Source of the DNA: Gemmatimonadota bacterium
GTDB lineage: Bacteria; Gemmatimonadota; Gemmatimonadetes; Gemmatimonadales; Gemmatimonadaceae
Length of the DNA: 6,450 bases
Assembly (NCBI GenBank): GCA_947475795.1
Contig: CANJOX010000186.1
Coordinates: 1-6,450, forward strand
Direction of reading: 5' to 3'
This document shows, piece after piece, positions 1 through 5,755 of the stretch. The notes beneath the pieces are model-generated. The model saw only the letters and a list, made by a program, of their open reading frames with translations, was not told the origin of the DNA and searched no databases. Within the stretch, counting starts at the first letter, position 1, and every line of letters begins with the position of its first letter. The position numbers were made by a program, and so were the translations under genes.

Positions 1-78
1 CTGCCCCTGCTGCCCTTGCTGCCCTTGCTGCCCTTGCTGCCCTTGCTGGCCTTGCTGCCCCTGCTGGCCTTGCTGACC
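1..78 (-). repeat. 9-bp tandem repeat encoding a GQQ collagen-like tail
   Basis: Nine-base units encode Gly-Gln-Gln on the minus strand. Eight full units and a partial one are visible, and the array continues past the window edge. Four consecutive units (10-45) are identical copies of ctgcccttg as read on the plus strand. The others differ only by synonymous third-base changes (GGC, GGG or GGT for Gly; CAG or CAA for Gln). The Gly-X-Y periodicity resembles bacterial collagen-like sequence, although proline is rare in this block. In-frame gain or loss of units by slippage is plausible because each unit is three codons. Confidence 0.9.
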
Positions 79-2601
79 GGGCTGCGGCTTCCCCTGCGGT
101 CCCTGCTGGCCGTTGGGCTGGCCGGACGACTTCTCCGCACCGGCCTTCGGCTCGCCCTGCTCGCCGGGCTTCGGCTCGCCGGGCTTGGGCTCACCCGGCT
201 TCGGCTCACCCGGCTTCTCGCCGCTCTGCGCGCCCGGCTCCCCGGGCTGCTTCGGCGTGTTCGGCGGCGGGGTCTGCGCCGCCTTCCGCATGGCCTCGGC
301 CGCCTGATTCACCAGCGGCTGCGCCGCCCGTGTCTTCTGCGCGCCCTGCTTCGCGCCCGCCTCTTCGAGCCGCTTGGCCAACGCCTGCACGTCACGCTCG
401 AGGTCACGCGCGCGATCGGCGAGCTCCTTGGGATCCGGGGCCGCTCCCTGCTGCGAGCGCCCTTCCATGCGATCGGCGCTCTGCTTCTGCGCCTTCGCCA
501 GGTCGGTGGCGTCGTCACGCAGCGTCTGCATGGCCCCCTCCAGCGCGGCGCGCTTGAGCATCTCGGCGCTCTTCTCGAGCTGCTCGCGCATCTGCTTCTG
601 CTGCTCGGCCAGCTGCTGCATCGACTTCTGGGCGTCGGTGCCACTCAGCCGGTCGGTGCTCTTGTTCAACTCCTCGAGCTGCTTCTGCATCTCGGGGGTC
701 ATCGCGTCACGGAGCATCTTCTGGATGTCCTTCATGCGCGACGCCAGCGCGGTATCGAGCGCGTTGGCATTCTTGAGCCGCGATTCGAGCTCCTTGGCGT
801 TCAGCCGCAGCGAATCGACCTTGGCCCCCAGCTGCTGCTGGTCGCGCGCGAGTTGCTTGGCCTTTTCGGCCGCCGAGAAGGTCATGGACTGACTCTTCCC
901 GCCCTCGCTCTTCGCCGTGCCGTTCGCCTGCGCGTCCTCCGCCTTGCCGCCGCCCTTGAGATCGCGGTTCCGCGCGGCGTTGTCGGTGTTCTGCTGCAGC
1001 CGCTTTTCCTGCTGCGCGAGGCGCTGCGCCTGCGACGCCAGCGAGTCGGCCAGCGCCCGTGCCATCGCGCGCTGTTCGGTCAGCGTCGGCACCCGCAGCA
1101 GCACTTCCGCGCTCACGGCCGTTTGCTGCCACGGCGAATCGTCGGTGGCAACGGCGGTCACGTGCAGCCGGTCGCCGGGTTCGAGCCCGCGCCCGTCGAG
1201 GGTGATCGAGGCGCCCCCTTCAAAAATCGGGGCCGCGGGCGACGCGACCTCGAGCCGCTCACGCGTCACCGCACCCGTGCCGTCCGCCCGTTCACGCCAC
1301 AGCACCAGCGCGACGTGACGCACGCCGTGATCGTCGGCCGCATCGATGTACACCGGCACGAGGCCGGTGGGACCGATCGCCGTGTCCGTGGCCGGCGACA
1401 CGATGGACACCTCGGGAAGCTTGTCCGGCACCACGGTGAACACGAGCGGGTCGGGAAGCTCAGGGGGGAGCGTTTCTGCACCGGCGCGCGGCGTCGCCGA
1501 CGCGATCCATTGCCAGCTACCATCGCGGTCGAGCGGCAGCACGGCCGCCACGGCAACGCCGCCGCCCGTGGCGGCCGGAAAACGCACGGTGTCGCGACCG
1601 TCGGTGAGCATCGCATCGCGCGCGCCACCACGCAGCGTCGCCGTCACGCGCACGCGGGTGCCGCGTGGCACCCGCAGCGGCGGCACCGGCTCCATCGATT
1701 CGTCGGTCCGCCCCAGGTAGGCGGGGTAGTTGTTGAAGAGGGCCACATCACCGATCCAGCCGCGATCGGCCACGGTAATGAGCCCCTGCACTTCGGGCGC
1801 CCGTCCGTCGTTCACACGCACTGTGACCGGCGCGCCCATGGGACCCAGCGCCAGCGTCGCGATCCCGTCGGCCGGCACGCGCAGCGTGGTGTCGCGCCAC
1901 GCCTCACCTTCGGCGCGGCGCGAGACCGTGATCGACCGGCGCCCGTCGGCACGCACGCGCAGCGACACCGGCATGCCGCGCGGCACCAGCGTGGGCAACC
2001 GGTCGAACGCGAGCGCCGGGAGCAGCGTCCCGCGCCACGCGCGCACCGGATGCACCGTGGCCGCAAACCCGTCGGGGGCGCGGCGCGCCGACCACGACAG
2101 CGCGCCGACCATCACCGCCGCGGTGAGGCCGGCCACCGTGACCGCGCGACCGATCCGGGCCGCGATCCGCGGCGCCAGTGCGCCGGGGGCGAGTCGGCGG
2201 GCCACGTCCTGCGAGGCCCGCGCGCCGAGCACGCCGGTGGCGCCCACTTCGAGGGCCCCCCGCAGCGAGCCGGCCCGCAGCGCCTGTTCGCGTTCCACCG
2301 CGCCCGCAAGCGACGTGAGCGTGAGCACCTCGGCGCTGCGCCGGCGCAGCACGGCCGCCAGCGCCGCCGCCAGCGCGGCCGCGGCGATCCACAGCGCCGC
2401 CGGCACCGCACGGGGAAGCGTCATCCAGCGGCCGTCGGCCATGAGCCACGCGCTGGCGGCTGCGCTGAGTGCCACCACCCCGATGATCGCCAGCACCACA
2501 GCCGCCACGGCGCGCGCCCGCAACGTGGACTGCTCACGCGCGAGCCGCGCCTCCAGCGAGTCGGCCAGGGTGGCGGTGGCACGTAACGCCGGGGCGGTCA
2601 T
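1..2601 (-). CDS. DUF4175-type large membrane protein, C-terminus cut by window edge
   Basis: An open frame of 867 codons runs from an ATG at 2601 to base 1 without a stop, so the C-terminus is missing. Three hydrophobic segments lie near residues 31-54, 65-85 and 152-170. RRR at 86-88 and arginines at 28, 30, 149 and 152 fit an N-inside topology that places everything after residue 170 in the periplasm. That part holds beta-rich domains (about 180-500, including NNYPAYLG near 290 and an Ig-like stretch beginning PEVSIVSP near 396, followed by AADDHGV). A Lys/Gln/Glu-rich coiled coil follows (about 505-765), then a Pro/Gly/Gln tail with PGEPK and GQQ repeats. This architecture matches what I know of DUF4175 proteins, whose biochemical role is unknown. 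The start is fixed by an ATGA overlap with the upstream DUF4159 gene, which implies coupling. A scaffold or envelope role alongside Bat/MoxR-type proteins is inference. The coding call is secure and the family name probable. Confidence 0.88.
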   Translation of the reverse strand, partial: MTAPALRATATLADSLEARLAREQSTLRARAVAAVVLAIIGVVALSAAASAWLMADGRWMTLPRAVPAALWIAAAALAAALAAVLRRRSAEVLTLTSLAGAVEREQALRAGSLRGALEVGATGVLGARASQDVARRLAPGALAPRIAARIGRAVTVAGLTAAVMVGALSWSARRAPDGFAATVHPVRAWRGTLLPALAFDRLPTLVPRGMPVSLRVRADGRRSITVSRRAEGEAWRDTTLRVPADGIATLALGPMGAPVTVRVNDGRAPEVQGLITVADRGWIGDVALFNNYPAYLGRTDESMEPVPPLRVPRGTRVRVTATLRGGARDAMLTDGRDTVRFPAATGGGVAVAAVLPLDRDGSWQWIASATPRAGAETLPPELPDPLVFTVVPDKLPEVSIVSPATDTAIGPTGLVPVYIDAADDHGVRHVALVLWRERADGTGAVTRERLEVASPAAPIFEGGASITLDGRGLEPGDRLHVTAVATDDSPWQQTAVSAEVLLRVPTLTEQRAMARALADSLASQAQRLAQQEKRLQQNTDNAARNRDLKGGGKAEDAQANGTAKSEGGKSQSMTFSAAEKAKQLARDQQQLGAKVDSLRLNAKELESRLKNANALDTALASRMKDIQKMLRDAMTPEMQKQLEELNKSTDRLSGTDAQKSMQQLAEQQKQMREQLEKSAEMLKRAALEGAMQTLRDDATDLAKAQKQSADRMEGRSQQGAAPDPKELADRARDLERDVQALAKRLEEAGAKQGAQKTRAAQPLVNQAAEAMRKAAQTPPPNTPKQPGEPGAQSGEKPGEPKPGEPKPGEPKPGEQGEPKAGAEKSSGQPNGQQGPQGKPQPGQQGQQGQQGQQGQQGQQGQQGQQGQ
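169..213 (-). repeat. 15-bp tandem repeat encoding three PGEPK units
   Basis: Three adjacent 15-base units encode PGEPK at about residues 797-811 of the DUF4175-type protein. Degenerate relatives flank them: GEK on the N-terminal side and GEQGEPK on the C-terminal side. The units differ by a few synonymous bases. The stretch is a proline- and charge-rich linker between the coiled coil and the GQQ array, probably extended and disordered in the periplasm. Confidence 0.85.
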
Positions 2602-3311
2602 GGGGTCACCCGGCTGGTCACGGCGTAAGTAAAGAGATTGACGCCCATACGCAGCGCCTGTTCATGCAGCATCGGCGGATCCGGGTAGGTGCCCACGTCT
2701 TCCCACCCGTTCCCGAGGTCGGCCGAAAACGTGTAGTAGAGCGCGAGTCGGTTACCGATGAAAATCCCCATCCCGCGGGCCGGCTTGCCGTCGTGTTCGT
2801 GCACCTTCGGCGGTCCGTTCTCGAAGTCGTACACGAGGTGGTAGATGGGGTGTCCGTGTGGGACGTCCACCAAGGGCCGGTCGGGGAAGACGCGCGCGAT
2901 CTCGCGGCGCACACTTTCGTCGAGGCCGAAGTTGTCGTCCACATGCAGAAAACCGCCGCGCGTGAGATACTCGCGCAGTCGCCGCACTTCGACGTCGGTG
3001 AGTTTGATCTCGCCGTGCCCCGTGACATGCAGGAAGGGGAAATCGAACAGCGACGAGTCGGTGAGCCGGACCTTCGCTTCGGCGCGCTCGATCGGGAGCG
3101 CGGTGCGCTCGGCGATCGCGCCGATGAGATTCGTGAGGCTGGACGGATTGGCGTACCAGTCCCCGCCGCCGTCGTACTGCACCCGCGCGATCGCCAAGCG
3201 ACCGGGGCCGCGGGCCGCCAGGCGATGGACGCCGGCCGTAAAGGCGAGCGACGTCCCGGCCACGGCCGCGAGCAGAACGATTCGAAGAAAACGCCGGGCC
3301 GGAAGCGGCAT
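2598..3311 (-). CDS. Secreted DUF4159 domain protein
   Basis: The product is 237 residues. It opens with two arginines followed by a hydrophobic stretch (about 8-26) that looks like a signal peptide or N-terminal anchor, with possible cleavage after SLA (23) or FTA (26). Residues 38-232 resemble DUF4159: LAIARVQYDGGGDWYANP at the start, FLHVTGHGE (93-101), YLTRGGFLHVDDNFG (115-129) and VPHGHPIYH (150-158). From family knowledge this domain has a glutamine-amidotransferase-like fold but no proven activity; I see no obvious catalytic cysteine, so a binding role is possible. The ATG overlaps the rsmI stop by one base (TGATG), and the stop overlaps the next ATG by four bases (ATGA). No clear Shine-Dalgarno precedes the start, which fits translational coupling. 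The gene and family are well supported and the function unknown. Confidence 0.9.
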   Translation of the reverse strand: MPLPARRFLRIVLLAAVAGTSLAFTAGVHRLAARGPGRLAIARVQYDGGGDWYANPSSLTNLIGAIAERTALPIERAEAKVRLTDSSLFDFPFLHVTGHGEIKLTDVEVRRLREYLTRGGFLHVDDNFGLDESVRREIARVFPDRPLVDVPHGHPIYHLVYDFENGPPKVHEHDGKPARGMGIFIGNRLALYYTFSADLGNGWEDVGTYPDPPMLHEQALRMGVNLFTYAVTSRVTP

Positions 3312-4228
3312 CAGGTGTCGTGGGCGAGTCGGTAGGCGAGGTTGCGACTGGCGCCGTGTTCGTCCATGAGTCGCTGGACGATCTCGCGGGGGCGAAGGCC
3401 GTCCCCACGCAGCGCCAACGCCACCGACCGGAGCCCGTCTTCGCTCGGGGCGACGACGGACGCGCCCCCCAGAACGATCACGATTTCCCCGCGCGGTGGC
3501 GTGCTCTCGTAATACGCGGCGACGTCCTCGAGCGTTCCGCGCCGCACTTCTTCAAAATGCTTCGTGAGCTCGCGGGCCACCGCCACCGGCCGCGAGGCCC
3601 CGGCGATGGCCGCCAGATCGCGCAGCGTGTCGACCAGACGGTTGGGGGACTCGTACAGCACCACCGTGTGGGGCAGCCGCGCGGCGAGCGCCAGCTGCTC
3701 CTCGCGCTCACGCCCCTTCCGGGCGGGAAAGCCGAGCATGGTGAACGGGTGCGGCGCGAGTCCGGCGCTCACGAGAGCGGCCAGCAGGGCGGAGGCGCCG
3801 GGGATGGGCACCACGCGCAGCCCGGCGGCGGCGACGGCGTCGGTGAGGCGCGCGCCCGGATCGGACACGAGCGGGGTGCCGGCGTCGCTGATGAGCGCGA
3901 TAGGCTCCCCCTCCCGCAGCCGCGCAACCAGCCGCGGAATGACGCTGGCCTCGTTGTGCTCGTGCACCGCGATGGTCGGCGTGTCGATGCCGTAGCGGTT
4001 GAGCAGGGTGCGCGCGTGCCGGGTGTCCTCACAGCAGATCACGGCCGCCTGCCGGAGCACGGCGAGCGCGCGCAGTGTGATGTCGCCGAGGTTGCCGATG
4101 GGGGTGCTGACCAGATGCAGCGCCCCCGGGATGGCCGCGGTGGGCCAGAGCGTCGCGGCCCGGTCGGCGAGATCGGAGGCGAGACGCTCCGACTCCGCCG
4201 AACCGGGGGCGTCGCCCGAGTGGCTCAG
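3311..4228 (-). CDS. rsmI: 16S rRNA (cytidine(1402)-2'-O)-methyltransferase RsmI
   Basis: RsmI uses S-adenosylmethionine to methylate the ribose of C1402 in 16S rRNA at the decoding centre. The frame shows the family motifs in order: HLVSTPIGNLGDITLRAL (38-55), CEDTRH (66-71), HEHNE (89-93), SDAGTPLVSDPG (114-125), YESPNR (192-197), ARELTKHFEE (218-227), and a C-terminal helical tail ending in the SRNLAYRLAHDT segment. The open frame extends upstream through trxA, but the only ATG, GTG or TTG codons there lie deep inside trxA. A CTG at 4228-4226 overlaps the trxA stop (CTGA) and has AAGGAG five bases upstream, so I take it as the start. It gives 305 residues, slightly longer than the roughly 286 of E. 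coli RsmI, with about 37 residues before HLV. The identity is nearly certain and the start less so. Confidence 0.93.
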   Translation of the reverse strand: MSHSGDAPGSAESERLASDLADRAATLWPTAAIPGALHLVSTPIGNLGDITLRALAVLRQAAVICCEDTRHARTLLNRYGIDTPTIAVHEHNEASVIPRLVARLREGEPIALISDAGTPLVSDPGARLTDAVAAAGLRVVPIPGASALLAALVSAGLAPHPFTMLGFPARKGREREEQLALAARLPHTVVLYESPNRLVDTLRDLAAIAGASRPVAVARELTKHFEEVRRGTLEDVAAYYESTPPRGEIVIVLGGASVVAPSEDGLRSVALALRGDGLRPREIVQRLMDEHGASRNLAYRLAHDT

Positions 4229-4548
4229 GCGTGCTCCTTGAACTTCGCTTCGAGCTGCGGGCGCGGGACCGCGCCGACGACCTGATCGACCAGCTTGCCG
4301 TCCTTGAAAAACAGGATGGTCGGGATCGAGCGCACGTTGAAACGCGCGGCCGTCTTCTGGTTGTGATCGACGTCGAGCTTGGCCACCTTCGCCTTGCCCG
4401 CGTACTCGGTGGCCAGCTGCTCGACGATCGGCGCGATCATACGGCAGGGGGCGCACCACGTGGCCCAGAAATCGACGACGGCGAGCCCGGCGGTCTGCTC
4501 GATTTCCGTCGCAAAGTTGTCGTCCGATACTTCCACTGCGTTGGCCAT
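4225..4548 (-). CDS. trxA: Thioredoxin
   Basis: This is a small cytoplasmic disulfide reductase that donates electrons to targets such as ribonucleotide reductase and is itself reduced by thioredoxin reductase. The product has 107 residues, the usual length for a single-domain thioredoxin. VVDFWATWCAPC carries the buried Asp at 26 and the redox pair Cys32 and Cys35. The cis-proline loop RSIPT places Pro76 at its usual number. FFKDGK and the C-terminal helix follow. The active site is WCAPC rather than the E. coli WCGPC, a common variant. Two ATGs are adjacent (4551 and 4548); GGAG lies six bases before the second and only three before the first, so I prefer 4548. It is the first gene of the minus-strand unit and its stop overlaps the proposed rsmI start. 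The open frame continues further upstream but has no thioredoxin homology there. Confidence 0.95.
   Translation of the reverse strand: MANAVEVSDDNFATEIEQTAGLAVVDFWATWCAPCRMIAPIVEQLATEYAGKAKVAKLDVDHNQKTAARFNVRSIPTILFFKDGKLVDQVVGAVPRPQLEAKFKEHA
4234..4239 (-). promoter_or_regulatory. Ribosome binding site supporting a CTG start of rsmI
   Basis: The minus strand reads AAGGAG inside the last codons of trxA, five bases before a CTG that overlaps the trxA stop as CTGA. This is near-ideal Shine-Dalgarno sequence and spacing. It is the main evidence for the non-standard start, since no ATG, GTG or TTG lies in frame between here and the first conserved motif. The bases also encode Phe-Lys-Glu of TrxA, so chance cannot be excluded. 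Confidence 0.6.
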
Positions 4549-4554
4549 CATGTG

Positions 4555-4558
4555 CTCC
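4555..4558 (-). promoter_or_regulatory. Ribosome binding site of trxA
   Basis: GGAG on the minus strand lies six bases before the ATG at 4548 and three before the ATG at 4551. The spacing favours the downstream ATG of the tandem pair. Confidence 0.6.
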
Positions 4559-4585
4559 GCTGGCGCGGCCCCCGGGGTTCGCCGG

Positions 4586-4617
4586 TTGCTCTCGCGCCGG
4601 TGTGCAGGATTAGAATT
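4586..4617. promoter_or_regulatory. Possible bidirectional promoter between trxA and mce
   Basis: The 105-base gap between the divergent trxA and mce genes is very GC-rich except for a short A/T-rich island at 4609-4617. On the plus strand it reads TAGAAT (4611-4616), a good -10 match, with a weak TTGCTC (4586-4591) 19 bases upstream; transcription would begin about 30 bases before mce. On the minus strand the same island gives TCTAAT (4614-4609), a five-of-six match facing trxA, with no convincing -35. Overlapping -10 elements on opposite strands would make the two promoters compete. This is motif reading only. Confidence 0.35.
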
Positions 4618-4653
4618 CGGAGTTCGCTCACGCCCGCATTGACCAAGCCGATC

Positions 4654-5064
4654 ATGACCGATTCCGTCCGCCGCGGCACGCGCATCGCCCACATCGGGAT
4701 CGCCGTGCGTGCCCTCGACGAGCTGCTTCCGTTTTACCGTGATATCCTCGGCCTGCCCGAGGTGCCACTCGACGACGCTGACGGTGCCGCCATTGCGGGA
4801 CTGGCAGCCGGCGAATCGCTGGTGGAGCTCCTCGAGGCGAAGTCCGAGGATTCCCCGATCGGCAAGTACGTTGCCAAGCGAGGTCCCGGTATTCACCACG
4901 TGTGTTTTTCGGTGGACGACCTCGACGGCACGTTGCAGCGCTGCCGTGATGCCGGCCTCCGACTCATCGATGACACACCACGCCTGGGCGCGGAGGGGAA
5001 GCGCATCGCGTTTCTCCATCCAAGCGCGACCGGCGGGGTCCTGGTCGAACTGTCCGAATACTAG
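4654..5064 (+). CDS. mce: Methylmalonyl-CoA epimerase
   Basis: The enzyme interconverts (2S)- and (2R)-methylmalonyl-CoA in the route from propionyl-CoA to succinyl-CoA, between propionyl-CoA carboxylase and the B12-dependent mutase. The product has 136 residues, typical of the family, and forms one glyoxalase/VOC module of two paired beta-alpha-beta-beta-beta repeats. Visible motifs are RIAHIGIAV (metal ligand His13), FYRDILGLPE (27-36), SLVELLEAK (55-63, with a metal or catalytic Glu), GPGIHHVCFSVDDLD (77-91, metal ligand His82), and VLVELSEY at the end (ligand Glu132). The ATG at 4654 gives the normal N-terminus; the longer open frame upstream is antisense to trxA. No clear Shine-Dalgarno precedes it. 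No other gene of the propionate pathway lies in the window. A related VOC epimerase is the only realistic alternative. Confidence 0.93.
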   Translation: MTDSVRRGTRIAHIGIAVRALDELLPFYRDILGLPEVPLDDADGAAIAGLAAGESLVELLEAKSEDSPIGKYVAKRGPGIHHVCFSVDDLDGTLQRCRDAGLRLIDDTPRLGAEGKRIAFLHPSATGGVLVELSEY

Positions 5065-5077
5065 TCGGAGTGTCCAG

Positions 5078-5101
5078 CGTCACCAGCCCGCGGGGCCGAC
5101 G
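5078..5101. terminator. Imperfect hairpin between convergent genes
   Basis: The 38-base gap between the stops of mce and the lipoprotein gene holds an inverted repeat. An outer CGTC/GACG pair and an inner GCCC/GGGC pair enclose a three-base loop, with an asymmetric bulge between the two stems. There is no T-run on either side, so it is not a classical intrinsic terminator. Its place between converging genes makes a two-way transcription barrier possible but unproven. Confidence 0.25.
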
Positions 5102-5102
5102 G

Positions 5103-5621
5103 TCAGCGGCAGAACTCCTTGAGCGGCAGGAGGTCGATGTCCTCGAGGAACCAGCGGCCGCCCGGGCCGCTCACCGTGAGAATCGACGTCTTGGCGGAGC
5201 GCTGCCCCTGGGTGAGTTCCACCTGAAACGCCTGACGGCCACCGGTTTGCAGCCGGGGACGGTCCTCGAGGTAGATCCATTTGTCATGCGTGAGGGTACA
5301 CTGCATGATGATCAGTCGCTTCTCGAGATCGTCGCGCTTCATCTGATCGCGCGCCGCGCCCTTGGCGGTGCCCCAGATCGCGCTCATGGTTTGCAGGTCC
5401 TGCGCCTTGGCCGCCCGGAGGAATCCCTCCACGGCGGCCTTCGGCGTGGCGGCCCCGATCGCGTCGGGCGCCTCGGGACGCACACCGGGCGCCGCGACCC
5501 CGGGAATCGACGTCTCCGTGCTCTGGATCGTGCGCGTACAGGCGCCCGCGCCAAGGACCACGGCGGCGAGCAGGGCAAATCGCAACGACTCGCGTTCCAT
5601 CGACCGCTTGATACGTACCAC
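5103..5621 (-). CDS. Small predicted lipoprotein, NTF2-like, function unknown
   Basis: The product has 172 residues. A basic N-terminus (RIKR, 3-6) and a hydrophobic stretch (15-27) end in GAGAC, a plausible lipobox with Cys28 as the lipidated residue, so the mature protein would be anchored in the envelope. A Pro/Ala-rich linker (about 38-58) precedes a compact domain. Its helix TPKAAVEGFLRAAKAQD (59-75) followed by an LQTM..IWG turn, and later beta-strands with alternating charged and hydrophobic residues ending in GGRWFLEDIDLLPLKEF, resemble small NTF2-like or DUF4878-type lipoproteins. That assignment is tentative. The start is a GTG with a perfect AGGAGG five bases upstream; an ATG seven codons later is an alternative but lacks such a site. 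The gene converges on mce and diverges from pdxJ. Confidence 0.82.
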   Translation of the reverse strand: MVRIKRSMERESLRFALLAAVVLGAGACTRTIQSTETSIPGVAAPGVRPEAPDAIGAATPKAAVEGFLRAAKAQDLQTMSAIWGTAKGAARDQMKRDDLEKRLIIMQCTLTHDKWIYLEDRPRLQTGGRQAFQVELTQGQRSAKTSILTVSGPGGRWFLEDIDLLPLKEFCR

Positions 5622-5626
5622 GCAGG

Positions 5627-5632
5627 CCTCCT
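5627..5632 (-). promoter_or_regulatory. Strong ribosome binding site fixing a GTG start
   Basis: A perfect AGGAGG (TAGGAGG with the preceding base) lies five bases before the GTG at 5621. It decides that start over the ATG at 5600 and is the strongest Shine-Dalgarno in the window. Confidence 0.8.
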
Positions 5633-5755
5633 ACCCACGGTGTTGACCAGCTTGACGGATCGGACCGCCGGGGGGCCCATGGGCACCGTGCGGCCGTCCG
5701 TCCGTTCGTCGGGGGGAAAGGTACCCCACCCGATCTTCTACCGGATACCCCAGTA
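5633..5755. other. Divergent intergenic region between the lipoprotein gene and pdxJ
   Basis: This gap should hold the promoters of both flanking genes, but none is clear. TTGAC occurs twice, nine bases apart (5643 and 5652, plus strand), like duplicated -35 hexamers, yet no good -10 follows at 16-18 bases. Other structure includes the perfect palindrome GCCCATGGGC (5675-5684) and a CCGT tetranucleotide repeat of three exact units plus a TCGT variant (5694-5709). No Shine-Dalgarno is evident just before pdxJ. Confidence 0.5.

Noticed and set aside
1..78. A CRISPR-like or mobile-element repeat
   Set aside because: The units are 9 bases with no spacers, lie in frame within a coding sequence and encode a GQQ protein repeat.
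16..2586. An open frame of 856 codons on the plus strand opposite the DUF4175 gene
   Set aside because: It is codon-aligned antisense to the real gene. Stops in that register require TTA, CTA or TCA in the sense strand, which are very rare in this GC-rich genome, so a long stop-free mirror is expected. Its translation is a Leu/Arg/His/Gly-rich low-complexity string with no recognisable domain, and the sense frame has clear membrane segments and a family match.
3320..4285. A 321-codon plus-strand frame opposite rsmI and part of DUF4159
   Set aside because: It is codon-composition shadow. The minus strand carries unmistakable RsmI motifs over the same bases, while this frame gives His/Gly/Arg-rich sequence without domains.
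4229..4459. Upstream extension of rsmI to a GTG inside trxA
   Set aside because: The extra 77 residues are trxA read in another frame and have no RsmI homology. The CTG at the trxA stop, with its Shine-Dalgarno, explains the start better.
4552..5019. Upstream extension of trxA across the mce gene
   Set aside because: The added residues are antisense to mce, have no thioredoxin homology, and the tandem ATG with GGAG gives a normal-length thioredoxin.
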